A DNA stretch of 64,000 bases from Kribbella antibiotica (GTDB lineage: Bacteria; Actinomycetota; Actinomycetes; Propionibacteriales; Kribbellaceae). Where the stretch lies: the NCBI RefSeq assembly GCF_004349055.1, contig NZ_SMKX01000002.1:1-64000 (forward strand). The letters are read 5' to 3'. The position numbers and the translations under genes are program-made. Positions 1 to 6,588 of this stretch are shown here, piece by piece; position 1 is the first letter of the stretch, and each line of letters starts with the position of its first letter. The notes beneath the pieces are model-generated. The model worked only from the letters and a program-made list of their open reading frames with translations, made no database searches and was not told where the DNA came from.

Positions 1-146
1 TGCAGGCCCCCCGCAGCTGGGTCGAGAAGATCTACCCCACCCTCAACTACTACAACAAGCCCACCCGAGGCGGTCACTTCGCCGCCTGGGAAGAACCCGC
101 CCTCTTCACCACCGAAGTCCGCAACGCCTTCAAGTACCTCCGCTAG
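1..146 (+). CDS. Epoxide hydrolase, C-terminal end only
   Basis: The 5' part lies outside the window; the visible 47 codons end at TAG. The tail contains GGHFAAWEEPALF and ends in NAFKYLR. This matches, almost residue for residue, the C-terminus of the complete secreted epoxide hydrolase near 35.8 kb (GGHFAAWEQPALL ... TAFKKLR). The His in GGHFAAW is in the position of the catalytic histidine of the alpha/beta-hydrolase fold in that family. It is therefore a paralogue of that gene. Whether it also carries a Tat signal cannot be seen here. Confidence 0.8.
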   Translation, partial: QAPRSWVEKIYPTLNYYNKPTRGGHFAAWEEPALFTTEVRNAFKYLR

Positions 147-182
147 GGAACCGGGGGCGGCGATTCGTGCGTCGGAACGGGT

Positions 183-362
183 ATGACTGATCAACCTTCG
201 TTGGCTTGTCCGTTGTGTGCGTGTACCAGTTTTCAGCAGGAGGAATCCCGGCAGGACTCCCGGTGGGGGTTCACGTCGCACCGGATGACGTTGCTGATCT
301 GCGAGAGCTGCCGGTACGTGCTGCACTTCTACGACCGGAACTCGATCTTCGACTTCGACTGA
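183..362 (+). CDS. Small zinc-ribbon protein (59 aa)
   Basis: The ORF starts ATG ACT GAT CAA and ends TGA. It encodes 59 residues with two CxxC knuckles: CPLC at residues 9-12 and CESC at 40-43. Between them is a charged stretch containing GFTSHRMTLL, and the end is acidic-aromatic (FYDRNSIFDFD). This is the layout of a treble-clef or ribbon zinc-binding mini-protein, probably binding nucleic acid or protein. The start has no strong ribosome binding site. It lies 36 bp after the epoxide hydrolase fragment and could be co-transcribed with it. Specific function unknown; the regular four-Cys spacing and clean reading frame argue that it is a real gene. Confidence 0.6.
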   Translation: MTDQPSLACPLCACTSFQQEESRQDSRWGFTSHRMTLLICESCRYVLHFYDRNSIFDFD

Positions 363-430
363 CGACAACTGGAGCCGGTACTCCGGGGTCCGGCCGCCCG
401 TGATTCCAACGATTGATTAGTGTGGCTGGC

Positions 431-1327
431 ATGCGACGACTCCTGTTGGCCGGTGTGTCCGCTGCCCTGCTGATCAGCTCGGCGTGCTCGTCGGGGGCAG
501 TGGCTGCCCCGACGCCAACACAGCCGGCGAGTACGACGACTTCGGCGGTCGCGTCCAGCAACAAGGCGTTCCAGCAGTTGGAGAAGCAGTACGCGGCTCG
601 GCTGGGCGTGTTTGCGCTGGACACGGGCAGCTACAAGACGGTGAGCTACCGGGCGAACGAGCGGTTTGCGTACGCGTCGACGTTCAAGTCGCTGGCGTGT
701 GGCGTGCTGCTCAGTCAGGCCGAGGACCTCGACAAGCTGATCCGCTACACGCAGGCCGATCTGGTCAGCTACTCCCCCATCACCGAGAAGCATGTCGACA
801 CCGGGATGACGCTGCGGGAGTTGTGCGACGCGGCAATCCGCTTCAGCGACAACACCGCAGCGAACCTCATCCTGGTCGAGCTCGGCGGTCCGGCTGGACT
901 GCAGCGGGCGCTGCGGAAGTTGGGTGACGGGATCTCCAACGTGAACCGCAACGAGCCGACGCTCAACGAGGCCAAGCCCGGCGACAAGCGCGACACCACC
1001 ACGCCGCGCCAGCTCGCGACGAGTCTGCAGAAGTTCACGCTCGGCCGCGCATTGCCGCCGGCCAAGCAGAAGATCCTCAACGACTGGCTGCTCACCAACA
1101 CCACCGGCGACAAGACGATCCGGGCGGGCGTCCCGGCGGGCTGGAAGGTCGGAGACAAGACCGGTACGGCGGGCTACGGCGGCCGCAACGACGTCGCGAT
1201 CCTCTGGCCACCGAACCGGGCCCCGATCATGCTCGCGGTCATGTCCACGAAGGGCGTCAAGGACGCTCCGACCGATGACGCCCTGATCGCCGCAGCTGCC
1301 CGCGAGGCGGTCAAAATTCTGGGCTGA
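431..1327 (+). CDS. bla: Class A beta-lactamase, exported
   Basis: Serine hydrolase that opens beta-lactam rings outside the membrane. All class A landmarks are present in 298 residues: STFK (nucleophile Ser83 and Lys86), SDN at 139-141, the omega-loop EPTLN with general-base Glu175, and KTG at 243-245. The N-terminus [14 protein letters not shown] is a signal peptide ending near SSAC; Cys19 could be lipidated, but Ser at -3 makes the lipobox imperfect. An upstream in-frame TTG would add six residues (ISVAG), but the ATG directly precedes the Arg-Arg-Leu signal sequence. It stands alone, with no BlaR/BlaI-type regulator next to it, so expression is probably constitutive or controlled elsewhere. 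Confidence 0.94.
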   Translation: MRRLLLAGVSAALLISSACSSGAVAAPTPTQPASTTTSAVASSNKAFQQLEKQYAARLGVFALDTGSYKTVSYRANERFAYASTFKSLACGVLLSQAEDLDKLIRYTQADLVSYSPITEKHVDTGMTLRELCDAAIRFSDNTAANLILVELGGPAGLQRALRKLGDGISNVNRNEPTLNEAKPGDKRDTTTPRQLATSLQKFTLGRALPPAKQKILNDWLLTNTTGDKTIRAGVPAGWKVGDKTGTAGYGGRNDVAILWPPNRAPIMLAVMSTKGVKDAPTDDALIAAAAREAVKILG

Positions 1328-1495
1328 TGCCCACGGAAACATTATCCATGCGGCTTTGCGCAACATCTCAGTCGCATCACACGCCGATCAAGCAATTGAA
1401 ATAGGCGCCCTCAGCTGTTGCTCCATGAGAACGCTCTCGCTAGTGTCCCGAATTGTCATCGAGCGATTCGAACGAACTTTCGGGAGATGAGGGAA

Positions 1496-2044
1496 ATGAC
1501 CGTGAGGTTCATTGCGGGACTGAGTAGTTTTTCTTTGGCAGGAATAGCGCTGGCCGGGGTGGGGCTCCCCGCTCAGGCCGCGGCGCCGCCGGGCGAGCAC
1601 TGTGTGCAGAATCTAAAGTCCGGCAGCACGGAATGCTTCAGCACTTTCACCGCCGCGATCAGCGACGCCACCCACGGCAAGGTGCAGAACGCACCTGCTG
1701 CCGTACCTGACGCAAAAGGCCGGGCGACGCTGAACAAATCAATTGAAGCAGCCGGCGAAGTTATTCAAGGGACATTCTTCGACAATCGCGATTACGGCGG
1801 CGACAGCTGGACCGTGGTCGGGGCCGGATTGTGTGACGGCTCCGACGGTGTCATCAACTACCAGACGAACACCATCGATGGCTGGGCCGACCGGATCAGC
1901 TCCGTCCAGCCCTGGGCCAGCTGCAAGATCTGGCTCTACCCCGAGCCCGATCTGAACGGCGACCGGGACGGTCCCTTCACCCAGAACACCGCGTGGGTGG
2001 GATCGATGATGGACGACCGGACCAAGTCGGTCGGGTTCAGCTGA
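1496..2044 (+). CDS. Secreted beta/gamma-crystallin-like protein (peptidase inhibitor I36-like)
   Basis: Encodes 182 residues. Residues 1-27 form a signal peptide (MTVRFIAGLSSFSLAG ... AQA). The C-terminal ~95 residues have the Greek-key pattern of actinobacterial beta/gamma-crystallin and I36 inhibitor domains: FFDNRDYGGDSW, then GWADRISSVQPW, a second strand set KIWLYPEPDLNGD, and a closing DDRTKSVGF. The two D/N-D-R-x-[ST]-S segments are typical calcium-site positions of such domains. GAGATGAGG lies just upstream of the ATG; an in-frame ATG three codons earlier is possible. The next gene starts 20 bp after the stop, so the two are probably one operon. Whether it inhibits a peptidase or helps the partner is not known. 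Confidence 0.8.
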   Translation: MTVRFIAGLSSFSLAGIALAGVGLPAQAAAPPGEHCVQNLKSGSTECFSTFTAAISDATHGKVQNAPAAVPDAKGRATLNKSIEAAGEVIQGTFFDNRDYGGDSWTVVGAGLCDGSDGVINYQTNTIDGWADRISSVQPWASCKIWLYPEPDLNGDRDGPFTQNTAWVGSMMDDRTKSVGFS

Positions 2045-2064
2045 TCTGAGTGAGGAGCACCGCC

Positions 2065-2667
2065 ATGCCGAAATATCTGACCGCTCTGGCCGGAGTCGCC
2101 GTACTCGCCGCGACCAGCTTCACCGCCGCCCCGGCGTTCGCCGAGGGACCGACCGGGCGCGAACTGCTCGACAAGTGCAACAACGGCACCGACTCATGTG
2201 TCTTCCACCCGTCCGGCGCACCGGAGCGGTTCCGCGGTGACGCCCACCAGGTCGGCGACACCTACTACAACTGCACCGGTACGCCGCAGCGCAGCACGAT
2301 CAAGTGGTCCGAGACGACCGGGGAATCCAACAGCTTCGGCGTCTCGCTCTCGGCCGAGTTCGGCTTCTCCGAGGTGTTCAAGGTGTCGATCGAGACGTCG
2401 TACTCGCACACCTGGGAGACGTCGAGCACGTTCGGCCAGGACAGCAATGTCGACGTACCGGCCGGCGAGAAGGGCTGGATCGAGCGCAGTACCGAGATGG
2501 AGAAGGTGCACGGGCAGTACGAGATGCACTTCCCGGAAAGGTACTACGACCACTACATCTGGTACCAGAACTTCGACGCGACCGGGCCAGTGAAGGACGC
2601 GGCCGGTCAGATCACCGCGAAGACGACGGCGATGTCCGCCGATGAGAAGCCGCAGCACTGCGGCTGA
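2065..2667 (+). CDS. Secreted aerolysin/ETX-MTX2-like protein
   Basis: 200-residue exported protein with a signal peptide ending at AFA-EG. The centre has alternating Ser/Thr-rich amphipathic strands (SFGVSLSAEFGFSEVF, SIETSYSHTWETSSTF) followed by VDVPAGEKGW. This is the texture of the aerolysin and ETX/MTX2 pore-forming fold, where an insertion loop is followed by a 'vPpg' strand. Cys residues (DKCNNGTDSC, YNC, QHCG) could form disulfides. AGGAGC precedes the ATG. It follows the crystallin-like gene by 20 bp. The 3' end overlaps the convergent acyltransferase gene by 56 bp. Family assignment is by pattern only; a non-toxic carbohydrate-binding role is equally possible. Confidence 0.72.
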   Translation: MPKYLTALAGVAVLAATSFTAAPAFAEGPTGRELLDKCNNGTDSCVFHPSGAPERFRGDAHQVGDTYYNCTGTPQRSTIKWSETTGESNSFGVSLSAEFGFSEVFKVSIETSYSHTWETSSTFGQDSNVDVPAGEKGWIERSTEMEKVHGQYEMHFPERYYDHYIWYQNFDATGPVKDAAGQITAKTTAMSADEKPQHCG

Positions 2668-3685
2668 CCCCGAGACCGAAGGGTAGCTCGAAGAGGGCCT
2701 TGGGCAAGTACTTGTAGACGAACAGGCACAGCCAGGCCAGGAACGCCGTCAGTACGACGGGCTCGACGATCTGCGCAACCAGCTGGATCGTCGGGCCCGC
2801 GGCCGACAGCGGCTTCACCAGGACCGCATGAAGCACCGCCAGCAAGGGCATGTGCATCACATAGATCGGCAGCGTACGGCGGCCGATGCTGGCCAGCCCG
2901 TTCGTCAGCCGGCCCCAGCGAGTCACCAACCCGGCCGCCGTGACACCGAGGACGATCGCGACTCCGCTGACCAGCGGCCATAGCCCGAACCAGGTCTTCG
3001 CGTCGAAGAACGCGACCACCGCGAGCAGTACGGCGTACGGGACGGCGATCACGGCCAGTCGCAACCAGCTCGCCTGAGCGGCCAGCTTCTCGATGATCGT
3101 CTTGCCGTAGATGCCGGCCAGGAAGAAGATCAGGTTCTGGTAGACACCGGCGCGGTCACCCGGCACCGGGACGAGACCGGCAGACGCAACCGCCGACAGC
3201 AGGAACGCGGCCCCGAGAACAAGCCAGGCCGGCAGCCGCTGGGCGGCCTTGGCGACGATGAAGTAGAGCGCGAGAGCGTAGAGATACCAGAGGTTCGACG
3301 GCGTGATGAACAGCTGGGCAAGGAACTTGAGCGGGCCGTCCGCGCTCTCGGTGCCGAAGTTCGGCACGAAGGCCAGGATGACGGTGTGGATGACGAGCCA
3401 CACGACGTAGATGTAGTAGAACTTCGCGACCTTGGTGCGCAGCACCTCCGGCCACGTCCGCTGCACCGCGCGCACCGCGAAGTACCCGGAAACCGCGAAG
3501 AACAAGGGCATCCGCAAGGGCAGCAGCTGCTCCCCGAAGGTGCCCCAGGCCCCCTTCAGCGGACCGCCGACGTGCCAGTCGACCTGCAGGTAGTGCTTCA
3601 TCAGCACGTGCCACAGGACCACCAGCAAGATACAGACGCCCTTGGCCACATCGGCCCAGGCGAGTCGGTTCCGCTCCGTCATCAT
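2612..3685 (-). CDS. Acyltransferase 3 family membrane protein
   Basis: Polytopic membrane enzyme of the acyltransferase-3 family, which moves acetyl or other acyl groups onto sugars of the envelope or metabolites. Seen: WADVAKGVCILLVVLWH near the N-terminus with the conserved His, PLRMPLFFAVSGYF, then about ten hydrophobic segments. The longer in-frame extension is rejected because it is Pro/Arg-rich and non-hydrophobic; ATGATG is preceded by GAGGAC. The last 56 bp overlap the convergent secreted-protein gene, and its C-terminal residues there (SRSAAASHRRTSP) are low-complexity. It faces a second acyltransferase gene across a 380-bp divergent region, suggesting related envelope or glycan modification. 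Confidence 0.88.
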   Translation of the reverse strand: MMTERNRLAWADVAKGVCILLVVLWHVLMKHYLQVDWHVGGPLKGAWGTFGEQLLPLRMPLFFAVSGYFAVRAVQRTWPEVLRTKVAKFYYIYVVWLVIHTVILAFVPNFGTESADGPLKFLAQLFITPSNLWYLYALALYFIVAKAAQRLPAWLVLGAAFLLSAVASAGLVPVPGDRAGVYQNLIFFLAGIYGKTIIEKLAAQASWLRLAVIAVPYAVLLAVVAFFDAKTWFGLWPLVSGVAIVLGVTAAGLVTRWGRLTNGLASIGRRTLPIYVMHMPLLAVLHAVLVKPLSAAGPTIQLVAQIVEPVVLTAFLAWLCLFVYKYLPKALFELPFGLGVSRSAAASHRRTSPSSSR

Positions 3686-3880
3686 GTCCTCAAAATTAGG
3701 GAGTTCAAGGCAGCAAACCGTCAGCCCCCGGACGGAAGCCGATGTCATCCCGTGGTCTGACCCGGGCGGTCGCCGTACACCAAAAGTGCGACCAGGCGGA
3801 TCGCAACATGGTCCGTACGGGTGACTACGAGGGACGACAGAGGACAAGACACTGGAGGCAGCAGGAAAGGTTGAGTCGCG

Positions 3881-3908
3881 TGGCCCGAGTCACATGGCCC
3901 GAGTTACA
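3881..3908. repeat. Tandem 14-bp direct repeat
   Basis: Two adjacent units TGGCCCGAGTCACA and TGGCCCGAGTTACA differ at one base. They lie in the divergent acyltransferase intergenic region and could be a tandem regulator-binding site. Confidence 0.6.
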
Positions 3909-4003
3909 GGCGCAGCACAGCCCTGCTGTACCAATCGGTACGATTTAGGCGGTGGCCTGGCGGCCCGTTAGAGTGACAGACCGGTCTCCGGGTGTCACAG
4001 ACC

Positions 4004-4028
4004 GAACTTTTCGCCCGGCGCCGGCGTC
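4004..4028 (+). promoter_or_regulatory. Possible ECF-type promoter
   Basis: GAAC followed by a 17-bp spacer and CGTC is the spacing of extracytoplasmic-function sigma promoters. It ends 37 bp upstream of the acyltransferase ATG. Short motifs of this kind occur by chance in GC-rich DNA, so support is weak. Confidence 0.3.
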
Positions 4029-4065
4029 GTACCGAACATTTGTCCGGCCCTCGCACAGGAGCACG

Positions 4066-5244
4066 ATGCCCTCCCAACAGACCGCAGACGTCGTACCCCG
4101 CGCGATAGCGGAGCAGCCCAGCGGCTCCAGTCAGCCGATGAGCCACACCGAGTACCTGGCGCTGAAGCGGTTCCCGGCGCTCGACGGCCTGCGCGCGATC
4201 GCGGCGCTGATGGTCGTGGTCTTCCACAACCAGGGGCCGGACTGGCTGCAGGGCTGGATCGGGGTGCAGATCTTCTTCGTGATCTCGGGCTACCTGATCA
4301 CCACGCTGATGCTGCGCGAGGAGGACCGCAACGGGCGGATCTCCTTCAAGAAGTTCTACGCCCGGCGGATCTTCCGCATCCTGCCGGTGTACTTCTTCCT
4401 GCTCGCCGTCACGCTGATCTCGCAACTCATCCACGGCAATCTCACCAGCAAGGCGCCGGGGAACGAACTGCCGCTCTTCCTGTTCTTCTTCAACGAGTTC
4501 GGCCACGGCGGCGAGTACGGGCAGGCCTGGTCACTCGGCATCGAGCAGAAGTTCTACCTGTTCTGGCCGATCCTGGCGTTCTCCGCCATCTACATACAAC
4601 CCCGTATCGTGCAGCGCAAGGCGAAGTTCGCCAGCCGGCTGGGCGTGAACGTGGTGCTGATGACCGTCATGCTCGCCGCGCTGCCGTTCACGATGAGCAA
4701 TGACCCGAAGGGCTGGCCGGGGCACTACTTCTCGATCCTGATCGGCTGTCTGGTCGCGGTCCTGATGCACAACCCCAGGACCTGGGCGCTGTTCCGGCCG
4801 TTGACCCGGCCCTGGGTCGCCTGTACGGCGGCCGCGGTCTTCGTCGCCATCCACGGGACTGTTCACCTGTGGGCAGCCTTCATCGAGAAGCACCACCTGG
4901 CCGGTGACATCCCCGGCTTCGTCGCGGTCCCCCCGCCGTACGTCTTCCTAGTCGCTTTCCTGCTGCTGCCGGCGCTGCTCGCGAACGCCTTCCCGCAGCG
5001 CCTGCTGTCGACCCGGCTCCTCGTCTTCCTGGGCGAGCGGTCGTACTCGATCTATCTCGTGCAGCTGCTCGCGCACTCGGCGGTGCTCGGGATCTACTCG
5101 CTGTTCGGCGCGAAGCTGAACGCGACCCCGGTGCCGTGGGTCGCGGTGTCGCTGATGTCCATCCTGATGGCCCACCTGTGCTTCATCTGGGTGGAGAAGC
5201 CGATGATCAACGTCGGCAAGCGCTTCATCGCTCGCAAGCTGTAG
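4066..5244 (+). CDS. Acyltransferase 3 family (OafA/YrhL-type) O-acyltransferase
   Basis: 392-residue polytopic protein. Hallmarks: FPALDGLRAIAALMVVVFHN with the catalytic-type His, then WIGVQIFFVISGYLITTLM, FYARRIFRILPVYFF, and AWSLGIEQKFYLFWP. These are the classic OafA/YrhL motifs of enzymes that O-acetylate lipopolysaccharide, glycolipid, peptidoglycan or antibiotics. There is no C-terminal SGNH domain, so it would need a partner or act as a single-domain acyltransferase. ATG is preceded by AGGAGCACG; a longer in-frame N-terminus is Arg/Pro-rich and unlikely. Divergent from another acyltransferase. Confidence 0.92.
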   Translation: MPSQQTADVVPRAIAEQPSGSSQPMSHTEYLALKRFPALDGLRAIAALMVVVFHNQGPDWLQGWIGVQIFFVISGYLITTLMLREEDRNGRISFKKFYARRIFRILPVYFFLLAVTLISQLIHGNLTSKAPGNELPLFLFFFNEFGHGGEYGQAWSLGIEQKFYLFWPILAFSAIYIQPRIVQRKAKFASRLGVNVVLMTVMLAALPFTMSNDPKGWPGHYFSILIGCLVAVLMHNPRTWALFRPLTRPWVACTAAAVFVAIHGTVHLWAAFIEKHHLAGDIPGFVAVPPPYVFLVAFLLLPALLANAFPQRLLSTRLLVFLGERSYSIYLVQLLAHSAVLGIYSLFGAKLNATPVPWVAVSLMSILMAHLCFIWVEKPMINVGKRFIARKL

Positions 5245-5267
5245 GGCCAGTCAGAACAGGGCTGACA

Positions 5268-5294
5268 GCCGGGGGCGCTGGGGGCACCCCCGGC
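5268..5294. terminator. Hairpin between convergent genes
   Basis: GCCGGGGG and CCCCCGGC form a perfect 8-bp stem with an 11-nt loop between the stop codons of the acyltransferase and the convergent M23 peptidase gene. No clear U-tract; it could serve both directions. Confidence 0.55.
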
Positions 5295-5303
5295 CACCTC
5301 AGG

Positions 5304-6464
5304 TCAGGGACAGGTTCCGTTGACCGGTGTTGAGAGCCCGGTCCACATGAACGCGTCGCTGACCCAGGTGCCGTCGCTCAGCCGGTTCCAGAGGCTGGTG
5401 GTCCCCCATCGCCCGCTGTGCGAGGTGCCGTTCTTGGAGCAGGCGATGTTCACCGTTGTGGCGTCGGCGATGCTGCCTGCGAGTGCGTAGTTCGTGCCCG
5501 GTCCGGTGCGCTTGTTGACCGTGCCGCCACCATTCGAGTCGATGATGCCCTGGGTGAAGCCCAGCGCTCCGTAGTTGAAGAGCTGCTGACCCGGGCTGCG
5601 CACCGTGCTGCCGTGCAGAGCGGTGCCGTTGTAAGCCGACGACTGCTGGAAGACCCAGCCACCGACGTTATGACCGGCGATACCGACGTACGCGCTGTTC
5701 TGCCGCAGCGCGAAGTGGACGTGCGGACCGCTGGCCGAACCGCCACAGGAGACGTCGGTGCCGATGTTGCCGAGGAACGTGCCCTCGCTGACAGCCAGTC
5801 CGTTGGCCGCGATGTTGCCGCTCAGGTGGTAGTAGTCGGTCGCGTAACCACGGTCGTGGATGACTCGGATCCAGCCCTTGCCATTGCCACACATCGTGTA
5901 CGCCGTACCGCCGCGCGCCGCGAGCACCTGACCGTTACCGCCGGACAGATCCACCGAGCTGTACGGCGTATCCGTGCCGGCCCAACCGTGTGCACCACCC
6001 GGCATGCTCCACGAAGCACCGTTCGCGAACGGCAGCCGCATACCGGTCCGGAAGTCGCCACCAGCAGCCTGCGGAGCGAAGAGCTGCTTCTCCTTCCCCG
6101 ACATCACCGGTGACGCGGCTGTCAGGTCGCTGAAGGCACGCTCGCCCTCCAGACCGACCTGCCACTTGCCGTCGACCAGCCGAGCCGCGAACAGCCAGCC
6201 CTCCGGGTGCGTGTCCTGCCCCTGCGGAACCAACGCAACCGTGGTTCCGAAGACGGCGTCTGTCCCCGCGCCGCGGGTCACGTTCACCTGTACTGCGGCG
6301 TCTTTGAATGTGGCTAGCACTTTGCTCGTCTTGGCGGCGCTGACCTTGGCGGTCACGGCCTGCTGCAGCGTCTGCTGGGGAGCGGCGTGGGCGGCGGCCA
6401 CCGGAACCGCCAGCGCACCGGCAGTCAGCAGGGCACCCCAGCGCAATCTCGAGTTGAACGTCAT
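5304..6464 (-). CDS. Secreted M23 family metallopeptidase with C-terminal SH3-like domain
   Basis: Extracellular zinc endopeptidase that cleaves peptide cross-links in cell walls, or a relative. 386 residues: signal peptide ending AHA-AP, a ~110-residue N-terminal region, then the LasA/LytM-like core with GGAHGW and YSSVDLSGG (His...Asp metal ligands) and SGPHVHFALR carrying the HxH motif. The C-terminal ~75 residues (NKRTGPGTNYALAGSI ... DGTWVSDAFMW) look like a bacterial SH3 wall-binding domain. The ATG is set by AGGAGGACCGTT immediately upstream, excluding a 13-residue longer form. Divergent from the XRE/NB-ARC regulator. Likely role: wall remodelling or lysis of other bacteria. Confidence 0.92.
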   Translation of the reverse strand: MTFNSRLRWGALLTAGALAVPVAAAHAAPQQTLQQAVTAKVSAAKTSKVLATFKDAAVQVNVTRGAGTDAVFGTTVALVPQGQDTHPEGWLFAARLVDGKWQVGLEGERAFSDLTAASPVMSGKEKQLFAPQAAGGDFRTGMRLPFANGASWSMPGGAHGWAGTDTPYSSVDLSGGNGQVLAARGGTAYTMCGNGKGWIRVIHDRGYATDYYHLSGNIAANGLAVSEGTFLGNIGTDVSCGGSASGPHVHFALRQNSAYVGIAGHNVGGWVFQQSSAYNGTALHGSTVRSPGQQLFNYGALGFTQGIIDSNGGGTVNKRTGPGTNYALAGSIADATTVNIACSKNGTSHSGRWGTTSLWNRLSDGTWVSDAFMWTGLSTPVNGTCP

Positions 6465-6588
6465 AACGGTCCTCCTGATGGGACGGAACAGGATCGGTGG
6501 CAAAAAGCTAGGCGCTGATTACTGAGAGTCGGTTATGTTTTGCCCTGAATGCCGTCCAGAGACTGTCCACTGGGGGTGAGGTGAGGCA

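Larger units (their letters stand above)
3686..4065. other. 380-bp divergent intergenic region
   Basis: No convincing gene is seen here. The stretch separates the two divergent acyltransferase genes and holds short repeats: a 14-bp tandem repeat, a GTACC-aatc-GGTAC hairpin near 3928-3942, two copies of ACAGACCG (near 3975 and 3996) and two of ACCGAAC (near 4001 and 4031). It probably carries promoters and operators for both genes. Confidence 0.6.
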
